Source: Protula sp. h YS-2021 (Eukaryota > Annelida > Polychaeta > Sabellida > Serpulidae). From it: DNA of 64,000 bases. Each line of letters opens with the position of its first letter. Position 1 is the first letter of the stretch. The translations under genes and the position numbers were made by a program. The notes under the pieces are model-generated. The model was not told the DNA's origin and did no database searches. It was given only the letters and a program-made list of their open reading frames with translations. Shown piece by piece: positions 27,974 through 36,091 of this stretch. The DNA lies in assembly GCA_949752745.1 (NCBI GenBank), contig OX457032.1, positions 10,357,543-10,421,542 on the forward strand, in the 5' to 3' direction.

Positions 27974-28555
27974 TTAAAACTTTTCCCATCCTTTAGGAAA
28001 CTGTCTTTGCTGACGCTGGTTCATTTCTGTGGCAATGTCTTCACGAGTGGTCTTTTTACTAAACGTCGTTTTTGGAATATTCGCATCGACAATTTCCTGG
28101 ATAAACGGATGCCAGCCATGGGGTGGGGGTCTTCGGTCTTTTCTTCTTGTCGCCACCAATGCTTCTTTCATCAAATCAATCATGTTAGAATTTGTAATGA
28201 CATCGCCCGTTTTCAACACAAGTTCATCCTTCTCTGTCCATGTCGTACCATGTTTCTTCAGTTCTGCTAAAAGTTGTATCACTTTTCCATGATAGATAGG
28301 TTGAAAATGACTTAACACTCGCTTTTCTAGTGGTGGTGGTGGTGGTGGTGGTGGTGAGGGTGGTTGTTGTTGGGACTGACTTGTTCGTAGATGACGGCCA
28401 AAAAGTTGAGACATTTCCATAGCCTTTTCACGTGTTCGTTTCCCACGTAAAAGTGTCTTGACTTTTCTTTTGATGCTATGTTTTCTCCCCTTCTTTTCTA
28501 ATAACAGTTTGTATTCCTGTTCAGGAATGAGAACCATTTTCATAGCATGCTTCAT
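27974..28555 (-). CDS. Conserved Polinton protein of unknown function
   Basis: 193 residues. Basic N-terminal region (LLEKKGRKHSIKRKVKTLLR, REKAMEMSQLFGRHLRT), a polyproline linker encoded by CCA/CCT repeats, then a helical domain (VIQLLAELKKHG, DLMKEALVATRRK) and WHPFIQEIVDANIPKTTF with TREDIATEMN at the C-terminus. The HPF-x-EI-x-D-A/D-IPKT pattern is preserved in copy A. It could be a DNA-binding or core protein; I do not assign a family. Its ATG overlaps the preceding stop as ATGA. Confidence 0.6.
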   Translation of the reverse strand: MKHAMKMVLIPEQEYKLLLEKKGRKHSIKRKVKTLLRGKRTREKAMEMSQLFGRHLRTSQSQQQPPSPPPPPPPPLEKRVLSHFQPIYHGKVIQLLAELKKHGTTWTEKDELVLKTGDVITNSNMIDLMKEALVATRRKDRRPPPHGWHPFIQEIVDANIPKTTFSKKTTREDIATEMNQRQQRQFPKGWEKF

Positions 28556-28878
28556 TTCAACAGCAGCTTGGCTAACAAGGGCAATGCAAATATAGCAACC
28601 ACTCCAATGAATCCTCCTTTCTGATTCACCAACTTCTTTTTTCGTCGAAGGGATATCTTCTTGTCTGCCAGAGTACGTAGGGTATGACGCTCACGCTGGA
28701 ATACCTTATACCGTTTTGAGCTTAAGGGTAAATGTCCCCTTAATATATTCAAACAAATTTCAAACAAGCTCGTTAATTCCTCCTTCGTAGCTTGCTGTAG
28801 CAAGGATTTACGCCGTCTAGACCCACTACGTGCAAGCAAATGAAGGAAAGGCTGGTTCGTTCGAATGCGTTTAGACAT
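28552..28878 (-). CDS. Small basic protein with hydrophobic C-terminus
   Basis: 108 residues. Contains LTSLFEICLNILRGHLPLSS, KRYKVFQRERHTLRTLADKK, KKKLVNQKGGFIG and a final hydrophobic run (VVAIFALPLLAKLLL, residues about 92-106). This module is frequent in metazoan Polintons and adintoviruses. A virion or membrane role is inferred from its charge and hydrophobic tail. Its ATG lies 8 nt inside the ATPase end (ATGTCTAA overlap). Confidence 0.65.
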   Translation of the reverse strand: MSKRIRTNQPFLHLLARSGSRRRKSLLQQATKEELTSLFEICLNILRGHLPLSSKRYKVFQRERHTLRTLADKKISLRRKKKLVNQKGGFIGVVAIFALPLLAKLLLK

Positions 28879-29517
28879 CTTGACTGTGAATGGTTAAATG
28901 ACTTGGTTCTTGGTCATACACTGCTTTATCAATATATATATAATGGGTATCTTTTGGTAAAATGCCTGTACGAATACGCAGTTGATCATTCGTCTTCGGC
29001 TTCAAGTCAATGAACAAATAACCATGGGGTTTGCTGGTAGCATCTTGATAGGCTTCTATGAGAAATTGAGCTCTTCCAGGATACATTTGCCGCGCCAATG
29101 TACTGACTTGCTGACTGTCTCTCGGATTTTTAAACAAAATGATATAATGGGTATTCAAACTAATATTGCGCATCTCTTTCCCATGATGGAATAAATTATG
29201 CACAATAAAGATGATACTTAGATTTTGATGACTGCTACCCACACTAAAGAGACGTGTCATACGCTCATCGCTATGGCATTTGGTCATCAAGTCATCAAGG
29301 ATGAGTAAGTTTGGTTTTTTCGGGTTAAAACGCTCTTCAATGTCATCTGGAATGCCTTGGTAAAATGTCACACTTTACAAGGCTGATCGGCTGCATAGAG
29401 CCATAAAATGTTTTTCGGAGAGGGGTGAATCAACTTTTGTTCGAGAATTTCCCTGACCAGAGACGTCTTGCCACTGCCTGTAGGTCCAGAGACCAAGCAT
29501 GTAAAGGGATGCTTCAT
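28871..29517 (-). pseudogene. Packaging ATPase with frameshift (copy B)
   Basis: ATG at 29517 overlaps the integrase stop. The Walker A SGPTGSGKTSL is perfect (residues 10-20). After AADQ the frame hits TGA because 13 nt present in copy A are missing near 29373-29385. The rest reads from 29371 in another frame: NLLILDDLMTKCHSDERM as Walker B, IIFIVHNLFHHGKEMRN, and IILFKNPRDSQQVSTLARQM, typical of A32/FtsK-HerA packaging ATPases. This is the one broken core gene in an otherwise sound element, so the copy would need help in trans to package. Confidence 0.85.
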
Positions 29518-30614
29518 CGTTGAATGTCTGTTTCTTTCACCCAAGTGTTAAACTTGTTTGGCCAACCTAACCACTTGACAAATAATTCTTTCACACCTCC
29601 TCGCCTTTTACGTGTTTTCAAGACTTTTTCAATTCTGTACACAGATTCAATATCTTTGGTCACTTTCTGCAGTTCTTCCTCATAGAAATGCCCATCAATA
29701 TCTTCGTCTAAAAAGTCTTTCACACGATACAAATGTATTCCCTGCTTCTTACAACGATGTGTGACAATGAAGACTTCTTGCGTCCATTTAACGTGATAAT
29801 CCCGTTGAAACACATATTTAACGTGGGAAATGCGCACATAATCGCCAATGTTGAACTTGTACTTCTTCTTCTTCTTCTTCGGTTTCAATTTTAGTTTGTC
29901 GACATACATATACTTCCACACTTTCGATTCGTTGTCTTTGCGAATCTCGGCTGGAGCATACTTATTCGGGAGGGAGCCATGAGGTCTATGGTTGTAGTTG
30001 TACACCAAGTCTGGAAGGATGTCTAAGTAACGGTAAGTTTGATTATGTAGAAAATACCGATACATCATCCCCTTTAGAGTACGAATGACTCTCTCAGCAA
30101 AGTTGGCTTTGGTTTCATTCTTTGTGGTATAGGCATGAATGCCCTCTTTCTTCAAAAATGCTTTGACCCATCTGTTTTTAAATTCCGTGCCTTTATCGGA
30201 CCTTAGAGTGCGTGGCCTTCGGGGTGTGTCATGAAAAATCTTTTGGAAAGCTTGTATGACGCTGGTATGTGATTTATTAGGGATTGGCTGTACCCACACA
30301 TATTTGGAAAACACATCAATGACAATGAGTAAAAAGCGTGTGCCATCATTATAGGGAGCTATGTTTCCCATATCCACATCCCACATGTCATCAATGCCTC
30401 GTGTAATCACACGTTGTCTTTTGAACCTGTATTTGACAGGTTGGAGTAAACTGAATGTATCTTGGTCCTGTAGCCATTTCTTCACTTGCGACTGTGTCAC
30501 GGGTTGATCATGTTTTCTTAAGATGTGATACAGTTTGTAAGGACCAGCAAATGCCCCGGGCTGTCCAGGTTTGAAGTACATATTGGTCAAGTAGTCTTTC
30601 CACGTCGTTGACAT
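29514..30614 (-). CDS. int: Polinton integrase (DDE, chromodomain)
   Basis: 366 residues from the ATG at 30614; a 22-codon longer non-ATG frame was rejected. The core DDE is D81 (MWDVDMGN), D140 (LRSDKGTEF) and E174 (ANFAERVIRTLKG), 33 residues between the last two. IDVFSKYVWVQPI and YNYNHRPHGSLPNKYAPAEI follow the retroviral integrase pattern. A basic KKKKKK linker (about 250) follows. The C-terminal chromodomain is VYRIEKVLKTRKRRG...ELFVKWLGWPNKFNTWV (about 325-366), thought to guide insertion to chromatin. A recognisable N-terminal HHCC finger is absent. It is the first gene of the second minus-strand block. Confidence 0.92.
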   Translation of the reverse strand: MSTTWKDYLTNMYFKPGQPGAFAGPYKLYHILRKHDQPVTQSQVKKWLQDQDTFSLLQPVKYRFKRQRVITRGIDDMWDVDMGNIAPYNDGTRFLLIVIDVFSKYVWVQPIPNKSHTSVIQAFQKIFHDTPRRPRTLRSDKGTEFKNRWVKAFLKKEGIHAYTTKNETKANFAERVIRTLKGMMYRYFLHNQTYRYLDILPDLVYNYNHRPHGSLPNKYAPAEIRKDNESKVWKYMYVDKLKLKPKKKKKKYKFNIGDYVRISHVKYVFQRDYHVKWTQEVFIVTHRCKKQGIHLYRVKDFLDEDIDGHFYEEELQKVTKDIESVYRIEKVLKTRKRRGGVKELFVKWLGWPNKFNTWVKETDIQR

Positions 30615-30664
30615 GGTCACACCGAATGAAAACCACCTTCTCAACAGAACAGCTTTTATTTTAT

Positions 30665-30672
30665 ATTTTATA
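30665..30672 (-). promoter_or_regulatory. TATA box for integrase block
   Basis: TATAAAATATAAAAT on the minus strand about 51-58 nt before the integrase ATG. Confidence 0.6.
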
Positions 30673-30703
30673 ACCCTCAACCAAACTTAACTCCACAAGT
30701 TTT

Positions 30704-31036
30704 TTACAAATCAAGTATAGATACAATGGTGTGAATCACTGGAGACCATTGATCTTCAATGAATACTAGCCAATGACTGAGTTCATCAAGTGTTATCGTA
30801 TTTACGCCATATTTCTCACAACGCTGATTTGCATTCTCTAACACTTTATCTAAATGAATATAATATTTAGCTTCATTCCAATAAGTATAGACACATGCAA
30901 AATGACAAGTATGTTCTGAACACTCTTCAAGTTGGCAAGCAGGACATACTAAACAGGCAAACTTTTTTACAGCTAATAACATTTCTTCACAATAAGCTTT
31001 TTGCACAATATATTGTCTCAGTGTCATGTCCGCCAT
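30704..31036 (-). CDS. Cys-rich small protein
   Basis: 110 residues from MADMTLRQYIVQKAYCEEML. Contains FACLVCPACQLEECSEHTCH, a dense Cys/His cluster able to bind zinc, then YTYWNEAKYYIHLDKVLENA and a hydrophobic C-terminus (SPVIHTIVSILDL). Copy A has the same gene in the same position upstream of the integrase, truncated. Its function is unknown. The first ATG downstream of the TATA box at 31348-31355 is this one, after a repeat-rich leader. Confidence 0.6.
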   Translation of the reverse strand: MADMTLRQYIVQKAYCEEMLLAVKKFACLVCPACQLEECSEHTCHFACVYTYWNEAKYYIHLDKVLENANQRCEKYGVNTITLDELSHWLVFIEDQWSPVIHTIVSILDL

Positions 31037-31096
31037 GATACAGCGCTCTAACGCTCTAGCGCGCTCTAGCGCTGTCGCTAGCGCTCTCTTTCTCAC

Positions 31097-31399
31097 TCAG
31101 TCTTTAGAGAGCACTACCTTCCCCACACTCTTCACAAGTTTGTCAAGTTCAGTCTGGGGGGGTTCTCCACGTCGCCACACCCGTGACACCCGTGAGCGGA
31201 CTGGTGAGCGGCTGAGTGAGCGTTCTTCACGTCTCCACACCCGTGACACCCGTGAGCGGACTGGTGAGCGGACTGGTGAGCGGCTAGGCGGCGGCGACGG
31301 CGTTGGCGACGACTGCTGAGTGAGCGGTGATGGTGGAGGCACAGTCTCTTTTATACCCTCCCGCCCCCGGTCACACAACAGTTCCACAAGATTCTCCAT
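31097..31399 (-). CDS. Pro/Arg/Ser-rich ORF
   Basis: 100 codons, MENLVELLCDRG then proline-rich and two copies of an SPVRSRVSRVWRR segment from a 58-bp duplication. A TATA box for the next gene lies inside it and copy A has no equivalent. It may be only the leader of the Cys-rich gene. If real, it would be a basic core-like protein. Confidence 0.25.
   Translation of the reverse strand: MENLVELLCDRGREGIKETVPPPSPLTQQSSPTPSPPPSRSPVRSPVRSRVSRVWRREERSLSRSPVRSRVSRVWRRGEPPQTELDKLVKSVGKVVLSKD
31150..31300. repeat. 58-bp direct repeats (GTGACACCCGTGAGCGGAC)
   Basis: Two main units plus shorter GTGAGCGGACTG copies in the leader of the Cys-rich gene. Confidence 0.7.
31348..31355 (-). promoter_or_regulatory. 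TATA box (TATAAAAG)
   Basis: TATAAAAGAGACTG on the minus strand, the same octamer as the TIR promoters. The next ATG downstream is at 31036. Confidence 0.5.
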
Positions 31400-31412
31400 G
31401 TTGACTTTGGGT

Positions 31413-31541
31413 TTACTCTAACATGTCTTCCTCCTGCAATAAAATATGTTTGAATATATCTGCTACTTCTTCTATCATCTTCTTTCTTTGTTCACGTTGA
31501 AACCACTCACATAAAATTAAATTTGCTAGCAAGAAAAACAT
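31413..31541 (-). CDS. 42-aa membrane-type ORF
   Basis: ATG at 31541: a hydrophobic start (MFFLLANLILCEWF) followed by a charged helical tail (REQRKKMIEEVADIFKHILL). It could be a small membrane protein. No copy A counterpart was found, so it is uncertain. Confidence 0.3.
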   Translation of the reverse strand: MFFLLANLILCEWFQREQRKKMIEEVADIFKHILLQEEDMLE

Positions 31542-31619
31542 TGTTAGCTGCTGCGCTGCTGCGCTGCTGCTGTGCTGAGTTAGAGTTGTTAGAGTTGTTA
31601 GTGTTAAAAGGGGGGGGGG

Positions 31620-31960
31620 TTTGGGCTTACCTGACAAGGCTGACAAGGCTGCTCGGTTTCTTCTTCTTCCTCCTCCTCAAATCCACAGCAATCTCTCAAA
31701 TAATCCACCACGGTGTAATATGCTTCTACATCATTGCGGGCAGATTAGAGTGCAGAATCAAAGTCAAAGTCAGGATCTTCTTCGAGTCCAATTGCGGCAC
31801 ATTCTCCAAGAAATCGTGAATAGAGTTCAGTCACATCAAGACTGTGATGTACAACATCCCAGTAAGCGTCCAAGTGATAAAGCTGATAGTCTGGAGTGCC
31901 GCAGCAAGCAAGTTTAGCAATCATCAAGTCAATATAAGCTTTTCTAAAACATGCGTCCAT
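31620..31960 (-). CDS. Unknown accessory protein with in-frame stop
   Basis: ATG at 31960 (MDACFRKAYIDLMIAKLA). The frame reaches a TAA at 31745-31747 after 71 codons. The next 15 codons in the same frame (SARNDVEAYYTVVDYLRDCC) still match the copy A homologue at 3933-4188, followed by Glu-rich and CQPCQ sequence. Either a recent stop or a short intron is involved; a CAG/GTAAGC donor-like site lies at about 31628-31636. Its function is unknown. Confidence 0.5.
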
Positions 31961-31994
31961 CTTTGCAGTGTGTGTGGTGTGGTGTGGGGGGCTT

Positions 31995-32624
31995 CTACTG
32001 TGCTTCACAGACCTTAAGTACTCCACACTTGCCGCAGAAGTTGTTTGGTTCACACATCATGCAATTGTACTTGTGGCAGTGGCAATGATAATCCTCCACA
32101 TATCCACAAGCACCGCAATAGTCACAGGTAAGTCCAAGTTGATTTTGTACGTTCATGTTCTCCAACTGAACTTCAGCCAGCCTTTTCTTGGATAGCTTTG
32201 ACACCTTCATCCGACCATCCTTTCGCAGCTTGATAGGATTTATGACATGACATTCCGTACATGGTAATAAGACTGAGTTAATGTTATCCATCTCCTGAAG
32301 CAATGTCTCACATTCACCATGATCCATGTTGATGTACTTCGTATATCCTAGTCCGTGAACCAGCAATGTATGTGCAAAAGTTATATAACGCATGCCCAAG
32401 ATTGAAATGACTTCCAGCCACTTATTTTCCGTTAAGTATAGTTTGAAGCCAATGGTGCGTAAATCTCTAAATCTCTCACACACAATCTTCCACGAGGATG
32501 GTGATAAAGCAACCCAGCTCTCTCCACGTTTGATTCGTAGAAATTGTCCAAATTTTCCATGTTGCACAGTAACAGTTATGTTTGCACTAATTTTAAAGCT
32601 GCTTGTCTTCTTCTTCTTCTCCAT
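31995..32624 (-). CDS. Double PC4-like protein with Cys/His zinc cluster 1
   Basis: 209 residues from MEKKKKTSSFKISANITVTV. The first PC4-like unit is residues 10-58 (FLRIKRGESWVALSPSSWKI matches the PC4 strand, then the sLSp--W signature). The second is 59-115 (FKLYLTENKWLEVISILGMR, ending CETLLQEMDNI). C122/C125 start a linker with KVSKLSKKRLAEVQLENMNV. The C-terminus is a compact zinc region: C167, C170, C173, H180, C181, H182, C183, H184, C188, C191, C197, C200, C206. It is a tandem paralogue of the gene at 32743. A DNA or RNA-binding transcription role is inferred. Confidence 0.65.
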   Translation of the reverse strand: MEKKKKTSSFKISANITVTVQHGKFGQFLRIKRGESWVALSPSSWKIVCERFRDLRTIGFKLYLTENKWLEVISILGMRYITFAHTLLVHGLGYTKYINMDHGECETLLQEMDNINSVLLPCTECHVINPIKLRKDGRMKVSKLSKKRLAEVQLENMNVQNQLGLTCDYCGACGYVEDYHCHCHKYNCMMCEPNNFCGKCGVLKVCEAQ

Positions 32625-32742
32625 GGTTATACAATGAAATGAAAACTTCACTCCCTTTATGTCTAACTATCTACCCAAACATATTACAAAGTTTTGAATT
32701 CACTTCAACTCATTCATCGTGGAATCGAACAAGTTCTAGCTT

Positions 32743-33462
32743 CTACTTTGCTTCACAGACTTTAAGTACTCCACACTTGCCGCAGAAGTTGTTTGGTTCA
32801 CACAACTTGCAATTATACTTGTGGCAGTGGCAATGATAATCCTCCACATATCCACAAGCACCACAATACTCGCAGGTAAGTCCAAGTTGATTTTGCACAT
32901 TCATGTTATCCAACTGAACTTCAGCCAGTCTTTTCTTGGATAGCTTTGACACCTTCATCCGACCATCCTTTTGCAGCTTGATGATCGTTTTCTTGTCATG
33001 ACATTCCTCACATGGTGATAGGGCTGAGTTGATGTTGTCCATCTCCTGAAGCAGTGTCTCCCATTCACCATCATTCATGTTGATGTGATGTGTGTATTCT
33101 TTCCCTTCAAACCGTGACGTGCGCACAAAACTCACATAACGCATATCCAAGTATGAAATGACTTCAAGCCACTTCGTTTGCGTTAAGTATAGTTTGAAGC
33201 CAATGTCTCGTAAATTTTTCAAGCTCTGGCACACAATCTTCCACAAAGATGGTGAATAAGCACACCATCTCTCTCCACGTGTGATGCGTAGAAATGGCCC
33301 ATATTCTCCATACTCCACAGTAATGGTTAAGTTAGCACTAATTTGAAAACTGCTGCCGCCGCCCTGGCTGCCGCCCTGGCTGCCGCCCTGGCTGCCGCCC
33401 TGGCTGCGCTGCGCTGCTGCCGCCGCTGCGTTGCTTGTTGCGCTCCTTGTCTTGTTCTCCAT
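32743..33462 (-). CDS. Double PC4-like protein with Cys/His zinc cluster 2
   Basis: 239 residues from MENKTRSATSNAAAA. The first codons lie within the terminal inverted repeat and are duplicated at the other end of the element (19335). A GSQGG repeat (minisatellite) leads into ISANLTITVEYGEYGPFLRI, the same two PC4-like units as the neighbour, and the same CGACGYVEDYHCHCHKYNC zinc region. It is about 60 percent identical to the neighbour by eye, with the zinc end most alike. It is driven by the TIR TATA box at 33528-33535. Confidence 0.65.
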   Translation of the reverse strand: MENKTRSATSNAAAAAAQRSQGGSQGGSQGGSQGGGSSFQISANLTITVEYGEYGPFLRITRGERWCAYSPSLWKIVCQSLKNLRDIGFKLYLTQTKWLEVISYLDMRYVSFVRTSRFEGKEYTHHINMNDGEWETLLQEMDNINSALSPCEECHDKKTIIKLQKDGRMKVSKLSKKRLAEVQLDNMNVQNQLGLTCEYCGACGYVEDYHCHCHKYNCKLCEPNNFCGKCGVLKVCEAK

Positions 33463-33527
33463 GACTGCTACACTGCTACACTGTACACTGCTACACTGTA
33501 CTGATGAGGTCCACACACACCCCCCCT

Positions 33528-33535
33528 CTTTTATA
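33528..33535 (-). promoter_or_regulatory. TATA box in right TIR
   Basis: TATAAAAG on minus, 66-73 nt before the ATG at 33462. Identical to 19258-19265. Confidence 0.7.
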
Positions 33536-35837
33536 CCCAACCATCCGCTGCTGAGTCAAGCGAGACGTCAACGAAACGAGACGGTGAAGCAAGTGGCACT
33601 GGTAGCGATTCCCAGTGGCCCAGTGTGTCCCGTAAGCAGCCTCTTTCACTCGAGACGCCAACGGCGAAAACGCGAAACGTCAAGCAAGTGTTGCTGCTGT
33701 GTACATACTCTTCCCCAGTGTGTCCCGTAAGCAGCCTCTTTCACTCGAGACGTCTCGACTTTTTTTTTTTTTTTTGGGGAGGGGTGGGGGGGGGTGGTCT
33801 GACGTTTCAACAATGCGGCACCCGTCTCGGCGCACACACCCCCTTTCACTCGAGACGTCTCGGAGATTCTTGGGGGATGGGTGGGGGGTGGTCTGACATG
33901 CTTTGCACTGCGGCACCCGTCTCGGCACACACACCCCCTTTCACTCGAAACGTCTCGGAGATTCTTGGGGAGGGGTGGGGGGGGGGTGGTCTGACATGCT
34001 TTGCAATGCGGCACCCGTCTCGGCACAAACACCCCCTTTCACTCGAGACGTCTCGGAGATTCTTGGGGGAGGGGTGGGGGGGGGGTGGTCTGACGTTTCA
34101 ACAATGCGGCACCCGTCTCGGCGTACACACCCTCGTTCACTCGAGACACTCACGCCTTCTTTCAAAAAAAAAAACTCTCTGTCTCTGTCTCTCCACACCC
34201 CACACACCCCACACCCCGTCTCGGCACACACACCCTCCTTCACTCGAGAACAACTCTGTTTGGAAAAGTATGCATGAGAATGGGAAATGCTTTAAAACTC
34301 TATCTCCACACCGTCTCGGCACGGCACACACCCTTTCACTCGAGACACACCTTCTTCTCTCTGTCTCTCTGTCTCTCTCTCTGTCTCTCTCCACACACAC
34401 CCTTTCACCCCACCCCGTCTCGGCACACACACCCTCCTTCACTCGAGAACAACTCTGTTTGGAAAAGTATGCATGAGAATGGGAAATGCTTTAAAACTCT
34501 ATCTCCACACCGTCTCGGCACGGCACACCCCCTTTCACTCGAGACGTCTCGGCTTTTTTTTTCACAAGCCCCCCATACCATTCTACCATTGCACCATTCT
34601 ACAACCTTTCCCAATCCTTCCACCGGAAACACACTTTTCGCTCGCAATCCCTCGCAATCGTAATCCATGCAGCAGCATCCTTGCATCATATGACGTTTTC
34701 TTTCGTCACACTCTCTCGTCTCTCGCTTGGGGAGGGGTGGGGGGGGTGGTCTGACGTTTCAACGGACGTGCTTTGCAATGCATGCAACAATGCAGCACCC
34801 GTCTCGGCGTACACACCCTCGTTCACTCGAGACACTCACGCCTTCTTTCAAAAAAAAAACTCTCTGTCTCTGTCTCTCCACACCCCACACACCCCACCCC
34901 GTCTCGGCACACACACCCCCTTTCACTCGAGACGTCTCGGAGATTCTTGGGGGAGGGGTGGGGGGGTGGTCTGACGTTTCAACAATGCGGCACCCGTCTC
35001 GGCGCACACACACCCTTTCACTCGAGACGTCTCGGAGATTCTTGGGGGAGGGGTGGGGGGGGGGGGTCTGACGTGCTTTGCAATGCGGCACCCGTCTCGG
35101 CGTACACACCCCTTTCACTCGAGACACTCACGCCTTCTTTCAAAAAAAAAAAAACTCTCTCTGTCTCTGTCTCTCTCCACACACACCCCCCACCCCGTCT
35201 CGGCGTACACACCCCCTTTCACTCGAGACACTCACGCCTTCTTTCAAAAAAAAAAAAACTCTCTCTGTCTCTGTCTCTCCACACACCACACACCCCACCC
35301 CGTCTCGGCACGGCACACACCTTTTCACTCGAGACACTCACGTGAGCTTTTTTTTTCAATTTGGGGAGGGAGGGGGGGTTATACACTTCAACGCTTCATC
35401 AGCGCTTCATCAACGCTTCAGCGGAAGTCGTTATTTCCAATCTCGTAATCACCCTAACAACTGCACAAATGGCGTTTCGTTTATACAACCATCCATTTCG
35501 TCAAGAAAAATGTGTGGAAAAATGCTTTAAACATACTAACATAAGTTTACTTTTTGTTTGGGAGTTGTTTTATGCAAATAGTAATACTCTGTTACTCTGT
35601 TACTCTGTTCTAGGGGAGGGGTGGGGGGGGGGTGGTCGGCAACACAGATTCTTGGGGGAGGGGTGGGGGGGGCTGGTCGTCAATACTCTGTACTCTGTAC
35701 TGTGTATTGACAAGGAGTGGTGGGGGGGGGGCTGGTCTGACGTTTCACACATCATTTCGTCACATACACACATTTCGTCATCTCCGCCTGCAGAGCTTTC
35801 GAACTTTTGTAGAGAGCAGACGTGTCGAAAAAATAAT

Positions 35838-36002
35838 ATGCAGTTTAAGAAAGAATTTTTCACTGAGGAACGCCTGGCGGCTTATCATTTCTCAAAGAAG
35901 GATGCCGATTTATGGGAAGAGGTATATGTCGACTACCAGGCGTTCCTCTATGAAACATGGGCTCTGGGGCAGAACTCTTACAAGAGAATCACCCCAGAAT
36001 AA
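35838..36002 (+). CDS. 54-aa ORF in right TIR
   Basis: Identical to 16815-16979. In this copy the G-run lengths keep an upstream frame (from the ATG at 35469, MAFRLYNHPFRQEKC) open into it, giving 177 codons. In the left TIR the same frame is broken by different run lengths. Coding status is unproven. Confidence 0.3.
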   Translation: MQFKKEFFTEERLAAYHFSKKDADLWEEVYVDYQAFLYETWALGQNSYKRITPE

Positions 36003-36091
36003 ATAAGAGTTCTACCCCAGAGAATGACCCCAGAGAATGACCCCAGTGGGGTCATTCTCTGGGGTCATTCTCTGGGGTAGAACTCTTATTT
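36001..36091. repeat. 44-bp perfect palindrome at the right tip
   Basis: 36001-36044 is the exact reverse complement of 36048-36091, with a 3-nt AGT centre. The left tip has only about 4 nt of the outer arm before flank sequence. The arm past the centre duplicates TIR-end sequence in reverse. Confidence 0.9.

Larger units (their letters stand above)
16766..36051 (-). mobile_element. Near-intact Polinton/Maverick (copy B), about 19.3 kb
   Basis: Bounded by near-identical terminal inverted repeats of about 2.64 kb, which means recent insertion or recent correction. It encodes pPolB (1253 aa), four PC4-like proteins, protease, MCP, pX-like, penton, two small conserved proteins, ATPase (frameshifted), chromodomain integrase, a Cys-rich protein, unknown small genes and two double-PC4/zinc proteins. 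Strand is given for the integrase-capsid side. I could not find a clear 6-bp target duplication: the left flank reads GGTTAAAGT before ACCCCACTGGGG, and the right end passes into a palindrome. Confidence 0.9.
33406..36051 (-). repeat. Right terminal inverted repeat of copy B
   Basis: Mirror of 16766-19408. Differences are almost only in C/G and A/T run lengths. It contains the TATA box at 33528-33535, the CTCGAGTGAA array, G-run blocks and the 54-codon ORF. Confidence 0.9.
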
